NCBI GenBank assembly: GCA_964387795.1
Contig: CAYLYP010000041.1
Span: 1-27,087, forward strand
DNA: 27,087 nucleotides
Source of the DNA: CAYLYP01 sp964387795
GTDB taxonomy: Bacteria; Bacteroidota; Bacteroidia; Bacteroidales; UBA7960
Direction: 5' to 3'
Shown: one piece after another, positions 17,075 to 25,356 of the stretch
Layout: each line of letters opens with the position of its first letter
Position numbering within the stretch: the first letter of the stretch is position 1
Translations under genes and position numbers: made by a program
The notes under the pieces: model-generated
Seen by the model: the letters and a program-made list of their open reading frames with translations, nothing else
Databases searched by the model: none
What the model was told of the DNA's origin: nothing

Positions 17075-17431
17075 ATGAAAGTAGAAACTCATATGGCAGG
17101 AACTCGCATGGTGGCTGAGTTAATTTCTGATAACCTTATCATCAATACAATCGGTGACGGGATTGATTTAATTGGAAATATGTATTATAATGACTTTAAA
17201 GGTGTGATTGTTTATGAAGAAAATATTGTCCCTGATTTTTTTGACTTAAAGAACAAAATGGCAGGCGAAATACTTCAAAAGTTTTCAAACTATAGGCTTC
17301 AACTTGTTATTGTTGGAGATTTTTCTAAGTATTCCAAAAAAAGCATCAAGGATTTTATTTATGAAAGCAATAAAGGACGACAGGTGAACTTTGCAAATTC
17401 ATTGACTGAAGCTCTTGCATGCTTTTCATAG
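17075..17431 (+). CDS. DUF4180 domain protein
   Basis: This 118-residue protein matches the DUF4180 pattern from memory: DGIDLIGNMYY in the first half, then VIVYEENIVPDFFDLKNKMAGEILQKFSNY and LVIVGDFSKYSKKS, and the end segment IYESNKGRQVNFANSL. The quoted stretch is split here to keep the segments apart. It is soluble with a probable alpha/beta fold and no signal peptide. DUF4180 has no known biochemical role. The gene stands alone; a weak ATTACA/TGTAAT hairpin (17477-17494) follows it. Confidence 0.8.
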   Translation: MKVETHMAGTRMVAELISDNLIINTIGDGIDLIGNMYYNDFKGVIVYEENIVPDFFDLKNKMAGEILQKFSNYRLQLVIVGDFSKYSKKSIKDFIYESNKGRQVNFANSLTEALACFS

Positions 17432-17656
17432 ATTTGGATACTTTAAAGCCAATGCTTGTAAATCTGTTTTATAACAATTACAGGTTTTTGTAATAGCCTA
17501 TATTGTATAAAATTGAATTAATGTGATTTTATGATGTTCCTGTTGATATATTATTTTCGTTTATATTGATTTGACGATATTAATGTTTTTATTATCTTAG
17601 CTATTGTTAAGACAAAAATTAAGGTAGGGATTATAATCAAGCTAAAAAGTAAAGAG

Positions 17657-18151
17657 ATGAAAAAATCTTTCAATGAGTATGTAAAGGAATATAATGCCCT
17701 TTTGTTGGAGGGCAATGTTCAGATTGCCTATAAGGGACTGATTGAGTATATGCAAGGCTTACGGGCATATTTTAATAATAAGTATTCTTCAGATTACTTT
17801 GTTGGGAGCTTATATCAGGGTTATATGGATATGACATATTTTTCGTTTACCCCCAAGGTGTTTAAAGCAGAAGCACTTAAGGTTGCTGTCATATTTCAGC
17901 ATGAGGAACTATATTTTGAGATTTGGCTTGCAGGGCAAAACAGACAGGTTCAGAAAAAATACCTGGATATTTTTCAGAATAGTGGTTTTAGTACATATCA
18001 TGTCCCTTTGGATATCAATGAAGGATTCTCTATTGTTGATACAATCTTAGTTGATAAACCTGATTTTAACAAGCCTGATGAATTAACAGCCAATATCGAA
18101 AAGGGAACCCTTAACTTTATTGATGAAATTAAGGGGGTGTTGAAGTACTGA
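17657..18151 (+). CDS. DUF7000-type protein of unknown function
   Basis: This 164-residue soluble protein has a helical N-terminal part (IQIAYKGLIEY-like, with QIAYKGLIEYMQGL visible) followed by a conserved-looking core with GYMDMTYFSF, KVAVIFQHEELYFEIWLAG and NRQVQKKY. This resembles small Bacteroidota and Firmicutes proteins I recall under DUF7000, but that family name is from memory. No catalytic motif, membrane segment or signal is visible. The ATG is preceded by AAAGAG. It is the last plus-strand gene before the convergent SLC12-fusion gene. Confidence 0.6.
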   Translation: MKKSFNEYVKEYNALLLEGNVQIAYKGLIEYMQGLRAYFNNKYSSDYFVGSLYQGYMDMTYFSFTPKVFKAEALKVAVIFQHEELYFEIWLAGQNRQVQKKYLDIFQNSGFSTYHVPLDINEGFSIVDTILVDKPDFNKPDELTANIEKGTLNFIDEIKGVLKY

Positions 18152-18464
18152 TGGTGATTTTGAGTTTGTTAATTCTGGTTGAGTTGATAAATTGATATGC
18201 AAAGAGATAATATCCAGTTTACATGCTAAGAACAGTAAATTTGTTATCTGTTTTTTTGGTAGAATTAATTGTTTGAATCAAAGTTGAGGTGTTTGCAGCT
18301 ATACCGTTAACATAATAATTGAGTAATAGTTTTTTAAAAGAAAAGATGTTGTTGGTGATATTAATACTAATACATTTGAAGAATAAACTATTTCAAAAAC
18401 AACAAACAATGCAGCATATTCTTTGCCTGCATGTCTAAGAAACTTTCAAAAAACCAAGTCTTAC
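18152..18464. other. Convergent intergenic gap of about 310 bp
   Basis: This gap lies between the ends of the DUF7000-type gene and the SLC12-fusion gene. I see AT-rich sequence without a supported gene, clear hairpin terminator or repeat. Confidence 0.5.
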
Positions 18465-21400
18465 TTACAACATCTCCCTTTCTTCAAGTATCTGAATGAT
18501 AAATGGTTCCAGATAGGGGTTAAGGGCATAAACAGCCTGGAATTTTTCATGGATAAGCCCCATACGGTGCAAACCATTAAGGATTGCTACAGACTGGCTT
18601 AATTCAACACCCATTATTGAAGCAAGGCCAGGGATACTTATCCTGCGGTGAAGAACAAACTGAACCAACAGGTTTAAAGTGTCCGTATTAAGGTTTTCTA
18701 AAGGTTTTAAGTAAGGGACTGAAGGCGTGCGAATAATTATATTCTTTGCTTCTTGATGTTGAATATTTGCAATCCAGGCTTGAAGGGTATATCCCGGATT
18801 CCCTTTAAATACTGTGAAATATCGGTTAAATAACCTTGCCATTTCCCATTGTGAGAGTTGTTTTTCGGTTTTACTGTTAAGGTAAAAAGTAAGGCCTCCG
18901 GCTTTATGCCTGAGCATAACCAGATCACGCAGTTCGCGGGCATCTAATGGTTGGCATTTAAGGTGTGCAAGGAAAGATGACTCTGGCCAATGCATCTTTG
19001 AGATGAAGTTCCAGGCAGATGTCCCCGAGTTGATGATGAAAAGGTGTTTCCCGCCATATTTATCAATAAGCCTTATTATCTCTTTTAGCACATGATGTCC
19101 GTTGTTGTTTCTGGCCCACCAAAGTTCCAGGTCATTGATGATAATAATGCGTGGTGAAGCAAGACTTGCAAGATAGATATCGAAATCTGCCTCATTGAAG
19201 TTAAGGCTTTGTTTTATAAACTGATGAAAAACCTTAGTGCTTGAAGAGCCTTCTTTGGGTGGCTTTATGCGAATGATTTCCCAGTTGGGTAGGATTTTCT
19301 GGCAAATAATTTTTGATAAACCTGATTTTCCACTGTTCCTTGGACCTGTTATCAATATAGCGCCTGAATATCCGTTTTGAAACCTTTTTATTGCCAATCG
19401 GGCCTGATTAATTTGAGTTTCCATTCCAACCCACATATCTGTGTTGACTGGGCTGTGTCCTGAAAACAGGTTTTGATAATAGAAAGGGGTATCCTTGAGA
19501 ACCGGGGCTGAGGGTGATAGTTCTTCAATCAATTGGTGGACATCCTGTGAGAAGGTGATTTTGTTTTCTTCCTTATCAGAAAGCTTTTTTATCCAGATAA
19601 TTCCTTCGCTTCTGGTATAGAGTAATCTTACAAGTGTTTGGTTAATACCATGCTTTAGTGAATTTAACCATGAAGCAGGCCATTTGAATGGCCAGATACG
19701 TATTGAGGGATTTTTGGCAGCAAAGAATGATACAATATGTTTTATTCCCGCTAGGCTTAATGGGTCGTATGCAGTTTTTATGGCATCATCAATGTTTGAA
19801 TCTGTTGAATTCAGGATGTTATTGATCTGATTTGTTTCCTCACCAATTCTGTTTTGAATATTTGAATAAAGCAATTCCTGCCTTTGTTTTTCAATTTCTT
19901 TGTTATCAAAAGAATTATCATGCGAATCGATTGTTGTAAGGCAAAGCCTGATGATATCTGATATGGCAGATGAAGCGTCATTTAATTCCTTGTCACTGGT
20001 GTCAAAATGCATGATGACCTGAGAAAAGAGTATTGCACCAACCTGGTAACGGGCTATTTTCCTTATTGGGATCGTTTGAGGTGCAATGGCAGAAAGATTT
20101 GTTTGGTTTGAATAGCTAAAAATGCTATCATCAATAATCGTGATTTCTTCCGGGATATGCTCAACAAGGTGTTGGATATCTTCAAAGGCTATCTGGGCTT
20201 CTGTTTTAAAATCAAATTCATAATTGTCATCAAGTAATAGTCTTAGGAGCTTTTCGGAAAGAGGCTCTTGCGTTTCAATTGAATGTTGGATTTCTTTATT
20301 AATTGCATCAAGTCTTTGGAATAGATGTTCATTGGTTTTTGATTTTACCTGTAGCAACTGTTTTTTAATCCTTGCCTTAATCCTTGCTTTTAGCGTTACA
20401 AGTATAAATTCCAGCTTGTTCTTTTCCATGAACAATTGCATGTTTTTAAGCCAGTCTGAAGCGAATGCGGAAAGCTCTTCATTTATTGATTCGTCAGTTT
20501 TTAATGCTTTTGAATAAGGAGCCAGCAATAATGAGGAATGGGGCTTTTCTATCAGATTGCTGATCTTTTGAAGGTTAACAAAGAAATCTGCATCCAGACG
20601 TTCTGATAGCTTGTTAATCCGGTCAACGGTTGATTGCTTTAAAGCTTCAAGCATTGTTGCCAATTCGATGGCTTCTTTTTCGATGCTCTCGATGGATGAG
20701 GCTCCGTTTTGATTGATGTTTTCTGCTTTTTCAAGCAGTTGGTTAAAGTTTATAAGGTTGTTCCTTAAATTGGATAGCATCTGGAAGGATACAATCTCGA
20801 AAATATTTAATACATCCTGAATGGTTTTAAACCTTCGGTTTAATAGCAAAAGCCTGCATGAATGCCTTAACCTGAATGGAATTGAAGTGTTTTTTTTGCC
20901 ATACAGACTTGCCTTTCGATACTTTCTTTTAAGGTATGCTTTGGCTTTATGTGTGTTTGGGGTGACAGCTTTTAATTCCTTTAAGGAAAAAGTGATAAAG
21001 ATTTTATCCGGGACTTTATTCAGATTTGCATTTAATTGTCCTATATAGTCCTCAATTGATTTTGCAATGTTATCAGCTATCTGGGGCAATAATTGTTCCT
21101 TAAGCGCTTTTTGGCTTCTTTGTACCTGTAATGTAAAATCGTTATGGACTTTAATGAATGCCTTATGTTTTAATTCTGTAGAGGAAATGCTTTTAACAGT
21201 TGGAAGTGTATTGATAAATCTTTTTTGAAAGAGGATAATATTTTCAAGAAAGCTTTCAATAGTATTTAATGAAACATCGAAAGCTGTGCTGTTAAACTCA
21301 AGATGTGATTTCCCGAAATCAGCTTTTATTGTTTCAAAATAGCTTACTGCTTCAGGTCTGGACGGATTCGAAATTTCAATTGTCTTTGCCTGGAGTTTCG

Positions 21401-23609
21401 TTGATGGAACACTTAATGCTGGTGGAATAACAAGCTCTTCATCAAAACCAATACTTTCAAAATCAGAAGAAGCTTTTATGAGCATACATGAGCCAAGTGC
21501 AGAAAGCTTTTTTTCTATTATTTCAAAAGCAGGGATCCCAGTTTGTTTTTTTGCTTTATACAATTCAATAAAACACAAATCAGTTTTTGCTGATTCGGTT
21601 TGAATAATCATTGTTTCATCAAGATTGTCCACAAAATTGTTTATGATTTTTAGTTCTGCTGCAATCCTGTGGTTTTCTAATAGCTGATTGATAATGGCAT
21701 GGATTCGTTCGGATAGGTGGACTTTATAGTTTATGTATAGAATGCGGATGCGGGCACTTCTCCACAATGGGTTGGAGGTGATAAATTTGCTTAAGGTTAG
21801 GGCAAATGTAAGCTCCTGTCCTTTACCGCTCCACCAGATATCTATTAGGTTTTTATTGCCAAATCCCTTTGATTCATTGAAATGAAGCAATGCAAGGTTA
21901 AAGTCAAGCTTTGATAAGTTCTTTAATGTCTGATAGAACATATCAGTGTTCTGGGGTTTTTTAGGCCAACCCATGACAATGGTATTGGGTTCAAAACCTG
22001 AAAAGCCGTAAACCCTTGAAATGGTATCAATACCCTGATAGATATTTGTGCAAACATGCTTACGGGTAAAAACAGTTTTTCCAAGGTGATCGATCTGTTT
22101 ATTTGTTTGGGATGATTTATCAATAAAATGCTTTTGGTCGGGGTCTTCTATGAGTTCAAAATTGGTAAATATCCCAAGCCTGCCTGTAATGAACCTTCCT
22201 ATCTCTATCAGGTGTGGCCTCTCGGATGCTTTTCCGCTGAACAGGATGATGTTGGGTTTCCAGTTCTTTTTATCTTTTTTTTCCCTTCCGCTTAAACGGA
22301 TTAATCCTGCTTTAACAATTCCTGACCATATCCCGTTCCATGTGTCGCCTGATTCGAGCTTGAGTTCTTTACGTTTAAGAAACAGAAATAAGGCAATGAG
22401 TATTGCTGAGGCTACAAGCATAGCTGCCAGATCGAGTTGTATCATCACAACAAAACAGGCAATTGCCCCAATGATGCTGATAATCACTGGAATACGAAAG
22501 GAAGGCCTGAAATCAGAACCTGCCCAGTTTTCAAGGGCACAGGTGAGGTTAAGGAACCCATAAGTGATAATAAAGAATATGGATACGATCCTTGCAATGG
22601 TATTCAGTTCGCCAATAAGGATGCCGGCAAGTGCAATGACGAAGGTGAGAAGAAGGGCGTTGCGGGGCTCATTTGATTTGCCATAGCCTTTTGCAAATAT
22701 CTTTGGGGTGATTTTATCGCTCGCAGTTGCCTGTAGAATACGTGGGGCGCTTAATATACTACCCAGCCCAGATGAGAGGGTTGCGCCCATAATACCCGCA
22801 ACAACTATAGGGGCAAACCATGAGATTTTTAATAAAACAGAAGAATCGTTGATTAATAAATCCCGGTCAACTTTATATGATAAAAATATGGTAAGGATCA
22901 GGTAAACACATAGCCCAACAAAGATTGCAAGCATCGTGCCCCGTGGAATGGATTTCTTTGGATTTTGTAAATCTCCCGACATGGATACACCTGCTTCAAA
23001 GCCGGTGACAGCGGGAAAGAAAATAGCGAACAATGCAATCCAGGGAAGGGAATTCTCAATGGGGCCTATACTTATGTTTGTAACTTCCTGGTTGTTATTC
23101 CCAATAAAAATGGATACCAGTGATAAGGCCATCACTGCAAGGATGATAAACTGTGTTTTTAAAGCCAGGTTTGTGCTGATAAAGGTAAGGATTGTAATTG
23201 CCAGAAGTGATATCACTCCGGTAATCCTAATGTTGTTCAAGCTGGCTTCTATGCCTATGGTGTTTAGTAATATCTCGGAAAAGCCTATTAAATAGAGGCT
23301 TACACTTAATGAGAGCCCTACAAATAAAGCCATACCCAAGGTTCCGCCAATAGGTAACCCCAGACTTCTGGAAATCATATAATAAGTCCCGCCGGTCTCA
23401 ACTTTTTTATCGGTAGCAATGCTCGAAACGCTAAGCCCTGTGGTGATACTTATTAGATGGGCCACGAAGATAATCCCCAATGTGCTCCATAATCCTGCCT
23501 GTCCCACAATCCAGGGAAGGCGCATATACATGATGACACCAAGTATCGTTAGGATGCTGGGGGTAAATACGCCTTTAAAAGTTCCGAATTTTATATTGTT
23601 GCTGCTCAT
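18465..23609 (-). CDS. SLC12-type cation-chloride cotransporter fused to P-loop NTPase and winged helix
   Basis: This 1714-residue protein has four parts. Residues about 12-410 form a 12-helix APC-fold transporter with SLC12 (NKCC/KCC) hallmarks: GVIMYMRLPWIVGQAG (24-39), GGTYYMISRSLG, FFPAVTGFEAGVSMSGDL (197-213) and SAPRILQATASDKITP (287-302). Residues about 450-720 resemble the SLC12 C-terminal cytoplasmic domain (NWKPNIILFSG, NTIVMGW, IDIWWSGKGQELT). A long, mostly helical, Lys/Glu/Leu-rich region follows (about 730-1390). The end is a P-loop NTPase, perhaps of AAA+/STAND type: Walker A GPRNSGKS (1422-1429), Walker B IIIIND with D1493 and E1495, a sensor-1-like N1527, GNPG at 1603-1606, then a likely winged helix (about 1643-1700). 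Ordinary SLC12 proteins have no such NTPase. The ion specificity is unknown. The gene starts 88 bases after the LuxR-type gene, on the same strand, so co-transcription is possible. No internal stop or frameshift is seen. Confidence 0.9.
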   Translation of the reverse strand: MSSNNIKFGTFKGVFTPSILTILGVIMYMRLPWIVGQAGLWSTLGIIFVAHLISITTGLSVSSIATDKKVETGGTYYMISRSLGLPIGGTLGMALFVGLSLSVSLYLIGFSEILLNTIGIEASLNNIRITGVISLLAITILTFISTNLALKTQFIILAVMALSLVSIFIGNNNQEVTNISIGPIENSLPWIALFAIFFPAVTGFEAGVSMSGDLQNPKKSIPRGTMLAIFVGLCVYLILTIFLSYKVDRDLLINDSSVLLKISWFAPIVVAGIMGATLSSGLGSILSAPRILQATASDKITPKIFAKGYGKSNEPRNALLLTFVIALAGILIGELNTIARIVSIFFIITYGFLNLTCALENWAGSDFRPSFRIPVIISIIGAIACFVVMIQLDLAAMLVASAILIALFLFLKRKELKLESGDTWNGIWSGIVKAGLIRLSGREKKDKKNWKPNIILFSGKASERPHLIEIGRFITGRLGIFTNFELIEDPDQKHFIDKSSQTNKQIDHLGKTVFTRKHVCTNIYQGIDTISRVYGFSGFEPNTIVMGWPKKPQNTDMFYQTLKNLSKLDFNLALLHFNESKGFGNKNLIDIWWSGKGQELTFALTLSKFITSNPLWRSARIRILYINYKVHLSERIHAIINQLLENHRIAAELKIINNFVDNLDETMIIQTESAKTDLCFIELYKAKKQTGIPAFEIIEKKLSALGSCMLIKASSDFESIGFDEELVIPPALSVPSTKLQAKTIEISNPSRPEAVSYFETIKADFGKSHLEFNSTAFDVSLNTIESFLENIILFQKRFINTLPTVKSISSTELKHKAFIKVHNDFTLQVQRSQKALKEQLLPQIADNIAKSIEDYIGQLNANLNKVPDKIFITFSLKELKAVTPNTHKAKAYLKRKYRKASLYGKKNTSIPFRLRHSCRLLLLNRRFKTIQDVLNIFEIVSFQMLSNLRNNLINFNQLLEKAENINQNGASSIESIEKEAIELATMLEALKQSTVDRINKLSERLDADFFVNLQKISNLIEKPHSSLLLAPYSKALKTDESINEELSAFASDWLKNMQLFMEKNKLEFILVTLKARIKARIKKQLLQVKSKTNEHLFQRLDAINKEIQHSIETQEPLSEKLLRLLLDDNYEFDFKTEAQIAFEDIQHLVEHIPEEITIIDDSIFSYSNQTNLSAIAPQTIPIRKIARYQVGAILFSQVIMHFDTSDKELNDASSAISDIIRLCLTTIDSHDNSFDNKEIEKQRQELLYSNIQNRIGEETNQINNILNSTDSNIDDAIKTAYDPLSLAGIKHIVSFFAAKNPSIRIWPFKWPASWLNSLKHGINQTLVRLLYTRSEGIIWIKKLSDKEENKITFSQDVHQLIEELSPSAPVLKDTPFYYQNLFSGHSPVNTDMWVGMETQINQARLAIKRFQNGYSGAILITGPRNSGKSGLSKIICQKILPNWEIIRIKPPKEGSSSTKVFHQFIKQSLNFNEADFDIYLASLASPRIIIINDLELWWARNNNGHHVLKEIIRLIDKYGGKHLFIINSGTSAWNFISKMHWPESSFLAHLKCQPLDARELRDLVMLRHKAGGLTFYLNSKTEKQLSQWEMARLFNRYFTVFKGNPGYTLQAWIANIQHQEAKNIIIRTPSVPYLKPLENLNTDTLNLLVQFVLHRRISIPGLASIMGVELSQSVAILNGLHRMGLIHEKFQAVYALNPYLEPFIIQILEEREML

Positions 23610-23664
23610 TTTGTCCTCAATTCCATTTTAATGCAATGATATAAAAAAAGAGCGTTCTGAGCGC

Positions 23665-23691
23665 AAAAAAATACAACTAACGTATTTTTTT
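23665..23691 (-). terminator. AT-rich hairpin after the hemerythrin-LuxR operon
   Basis: AAAAAAATAC (23665-23674) and GTATTTTTTT (23682-23691) form a perfect 10-bp stem with a 7-base loop. On the minus strand it comes directly after the LuxR-type stop and ends in a run of U within the stem. It could terminate that operon or be a weak attenuator before the SLC12-fusion gene. Confidence 0.4.
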
Positions 23692-23696
23692 TTGTT

Positions 23697-24284
23697 TTAA
23701 CTGACATCTTCCATCCCGATAAGCTCATTTATTATTGCATAAACGGTTAACCCGGCAAGTGATTTGATTCCAAGTTTATGTGAGATGTTTTTACGATGAG
23801 AGATTACTGTATGGGTGCTGATAAACAAGATTTCTGATATTTCCTTGGTATTAAGTCCTTTGACAAGAAGTTTTAATACATCAAGCTCTCTTTGCGTTAA
23901 TTGATGCTGGTTGGATTTTACTTTTGTTGACTTCCCATGGTTTATTGCCAGGTCAATCTTGCGAAGTATCTTTTGGCTGTTGTCACCAATAAGGATAGCT
24001 TCATCATATTGATCTATGATTTCAGGTTCGTATAAAGAATATACAATGGCAATAAGTTTTATGTTCCCATCAAGTTCTTCACGTATCGAATTTACAGTGT
24101 GTCTATCAGCTATCGATGGATTCATCATGATAATATCGGGCTTGAAACTTACAATAGTCTGATTGAGGTTTTGAATACATGACAGTTCCTTTATTTTTGT
24201 ATATACGGCTTTTGTCTCCAATATCTGGATAAGCCCTTTCCTGATAATATCTGATGGCTCAGCAATAAGTAATTTGTATTCCAT
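23697..24284 (-). CDS. LuxR/NarL-type regulator with degenerate receiver domain
   Basis: This 195-residue regulator has an N-terminal receiver-like fold (about 1-115) and a C-terminal LuxR-type HTH (about 128-187: LTQRELDVLKLLVKGLNTKEIS, recognition region HTVISHRKNI). The receiver has lost its chemistry. The phospho-acceptor position after KPDIIMM is Asn (N55), and the conserved Lys near the end of strand 5 is absent (AILIGD). It therefore probably does not work by aspartyl phosphorylation and may respond to protein contact or ligand. Its ATG lies 2 bases after the stop of the hemerythrin gene, so the two are translationally coupled and likely act together. Confidence 0.88.
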   Translation of the reverse strand: MEYKLLIAEPSDIIRKGLIQILETKAVYTKIKELSCIQNLNQTIVSFKPDIIMMNPSIADRHTVNSIREELDGNIKLIAIVYSLYEPEIIDQYDEAILIGDNSQKILRKIDLAINHGKSTKVKSNQHQLTQRELDVLKLLVKGLNTKEISEILFISTHTVISHRKNISHKLGIKSLAGLTVYAIINELIGMEDVS

Positions 24285-24286
24285 GG

Positions 24287-25000
24287 TTATTTGCTGATTT
24301 TATTTTCCAATTGCCTTACTATAGGAATGAGAATATGGTCTTCAATTCTTCCATGATTGGCAAGGTCTTCCTCCAATGCAATGAGTTCATTTAATAACCT
24401 GACCCTTTGATAACGGTCGTTTGCAGGTGGAATGTATTTTATAAGCAAGTTCTTTAAGTCTGTTAGCTTTTCTTCTATATTATCATGCCTTTTTTCAAAT
24501 TCTTCTATGGAATAACTACTTTTTACCGGGGATTCCTCTTTTGATGATGTACTTGAGTATAAATGAGATATGTAGGGAAACACTACCTGGTCTTCATAAC
24601 CGATATGTTGCTCAACTTCAATGATATATTGATTAAAAAAACGAATGAGTTGTTCTTTGGCTTTCAGGTTGGCACTTGAAGTGTATTGTTCAAACAACTT
24701 CCTGATATGGGGAATGATTTCCTTAAGATAATAGGCATGGGAGTTCTCTAAGTATAGCAATAAGGTTGAAATATCAATTTTTTTTATTACCGGGATTGAG
24801 ATTGGTTTGGTGTCCAAAAAGGTATTTATCATTAGAATAAAAAAATGGGCATCAATCTTTTTTATTTCACATATCTGTGCAATAGTGTTGTCTCCAACTC
24901 CAAGATCAATGCCGAAGCGTGGAAGTAAAACCATTGCACGTTTATCAGCCTGGATGATATCTGATATTTTCGTGTCAGGGCGTAATAATATGGCTGTCAT
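24287..25000 (-). CDS. Hemerythrin-domain protein with ScdA-like N-terminus
   Basis: This 237-residue cytoplasmic protein has a di-iron hemerythrin-like four-helix bundle at about 80-233. Candidate iron ligands are H88, H98, H132 with E136, H172, H216 with E220 or H222, the full set expected for a functional site. Ahead of it, residues 10-60 resemble the short ScdA/Ric N-terminal domain (KISDIIQADKRA, LLPRFGIDLGVGD), but the usual cysteine pair of that domain (FCCGG in Ric proteins) is replaced by GVGD here. Such proteins sense or handle oxygen, NO or damaged iron centres. It heads a two-gene unit with the pseudo-receiver LuxR regulator, so it may be the sensor for that regulator (inference). 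Confidence 0.88.
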   Translation of the reverse strand: MTAILLRPDTKISDIIQADKRAMVLLPRFGIDLGVGDNTIAQICEIKKIDAHFFILMINTFLDTKPISIPVIKKIDISTLLLYLENSHAYYLKEIIPHIRKLFEQYTSSANLKAKEQLIRFFNQYIIEVEQHIGYEDQVVFPYISHLYSSTSSKEESPVKSSYSIEEFEKRHDNIEEKLTDLKNLLIKYIPPANDRYQRVRLLNELIALEEDLANHGRIEDHILIPIVRQLENKISK

Positions 25001-25015
25001 TCTTTTTTGTTTTTA

Positions 25016-25023
25016 CAAAGATA
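25016..25023 (-). promoter_or_regulatory. Candidate -7 box for the hemerythrin-LuxR operon
   Basis: On the minus strand this reads TATCTTTG, a match to TAnnTTTG, 15 bases upstream of the ATG at 25000. The -33 element is not clear, and the leader would be only several bases long, as is often seen in Bacteroidota. Confidence 0.4.
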
Positions 25024-25066
25024 ACTATTTGTATTTATTCTAAATAGCTGTAAGGCTTGAAAATTA

Positions 25067-25091
25067 TTTAAAAACAAAGCTTAATACAAGG
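25067..25091 (+). repeat. 25-bp repeat copy B (see 5426-5450)
   Basis: Matches the copy upstream of the tamB-like gene at 22 of 25 positions, including the first 14 bases. It lies about 266 bases before the helical-repeat gene. Confidence 0.35.
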
Positions 25092-25323
25092 GCAGGGGCT
25101 TTTTAAAATTGTAAATCCATCATTAACGGATTAGTAATCTTATTCAAAGAGGTCGTCTGTTAATTGATAAAACAATAATTATAAAGGTTTGTTTAGGAAC
25201 AAAACTGGTTTTTATGAGTAGTGTTTAACCTGTATTTTTAATTGTAGAAGTTTGTCAGTTTTTAAAAAAAAGTATTGAAAAAAAAGAGATAAGCCTGAAT
25301 CCATATAAAAGCATGATTTTTAG

Positions 25324-25331
25324 TATTTTTG
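25324..25331 (+). promoter_or_regulatory. Candidate -7 box for the helical-repeat gene
   Basis: TATTTTTG fits TAnnTTTG and lies 25 bases before the ATG at 25357. No upstream TTTG is at the right spacing. Confidence 0.3.
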
Positions 25332-25356
25332 AAGAAAAAAGCAAAAAGCTCAAAAG

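Larger units (their letters stand above)
25001..25356. other. Divergent intergenic gap of about 355 bp
   Basis: This gap separates the hemerythrin gene (left, minus) from the helical-repeat gene (right, plus). It carries a minus-strand -7 box, a plus-strand -7 box and one copy of the 25-bp repeat, and is otherwise AT-rich without a supported gene. Confidence 0.5.

Noticed and set aside
17477..17494. ATTACA/TGTAAT hairpin after the DUF4180-type gene as a terminator
   Set aside because: A 6-bp AT-rich stem with no U tract is too weak to call.
20224..20517. Open frames antisense to the SLC12-fusion gene, such as this one
   Set aside because: They are shadows of the strong minus-strand coding frame with no independent support.
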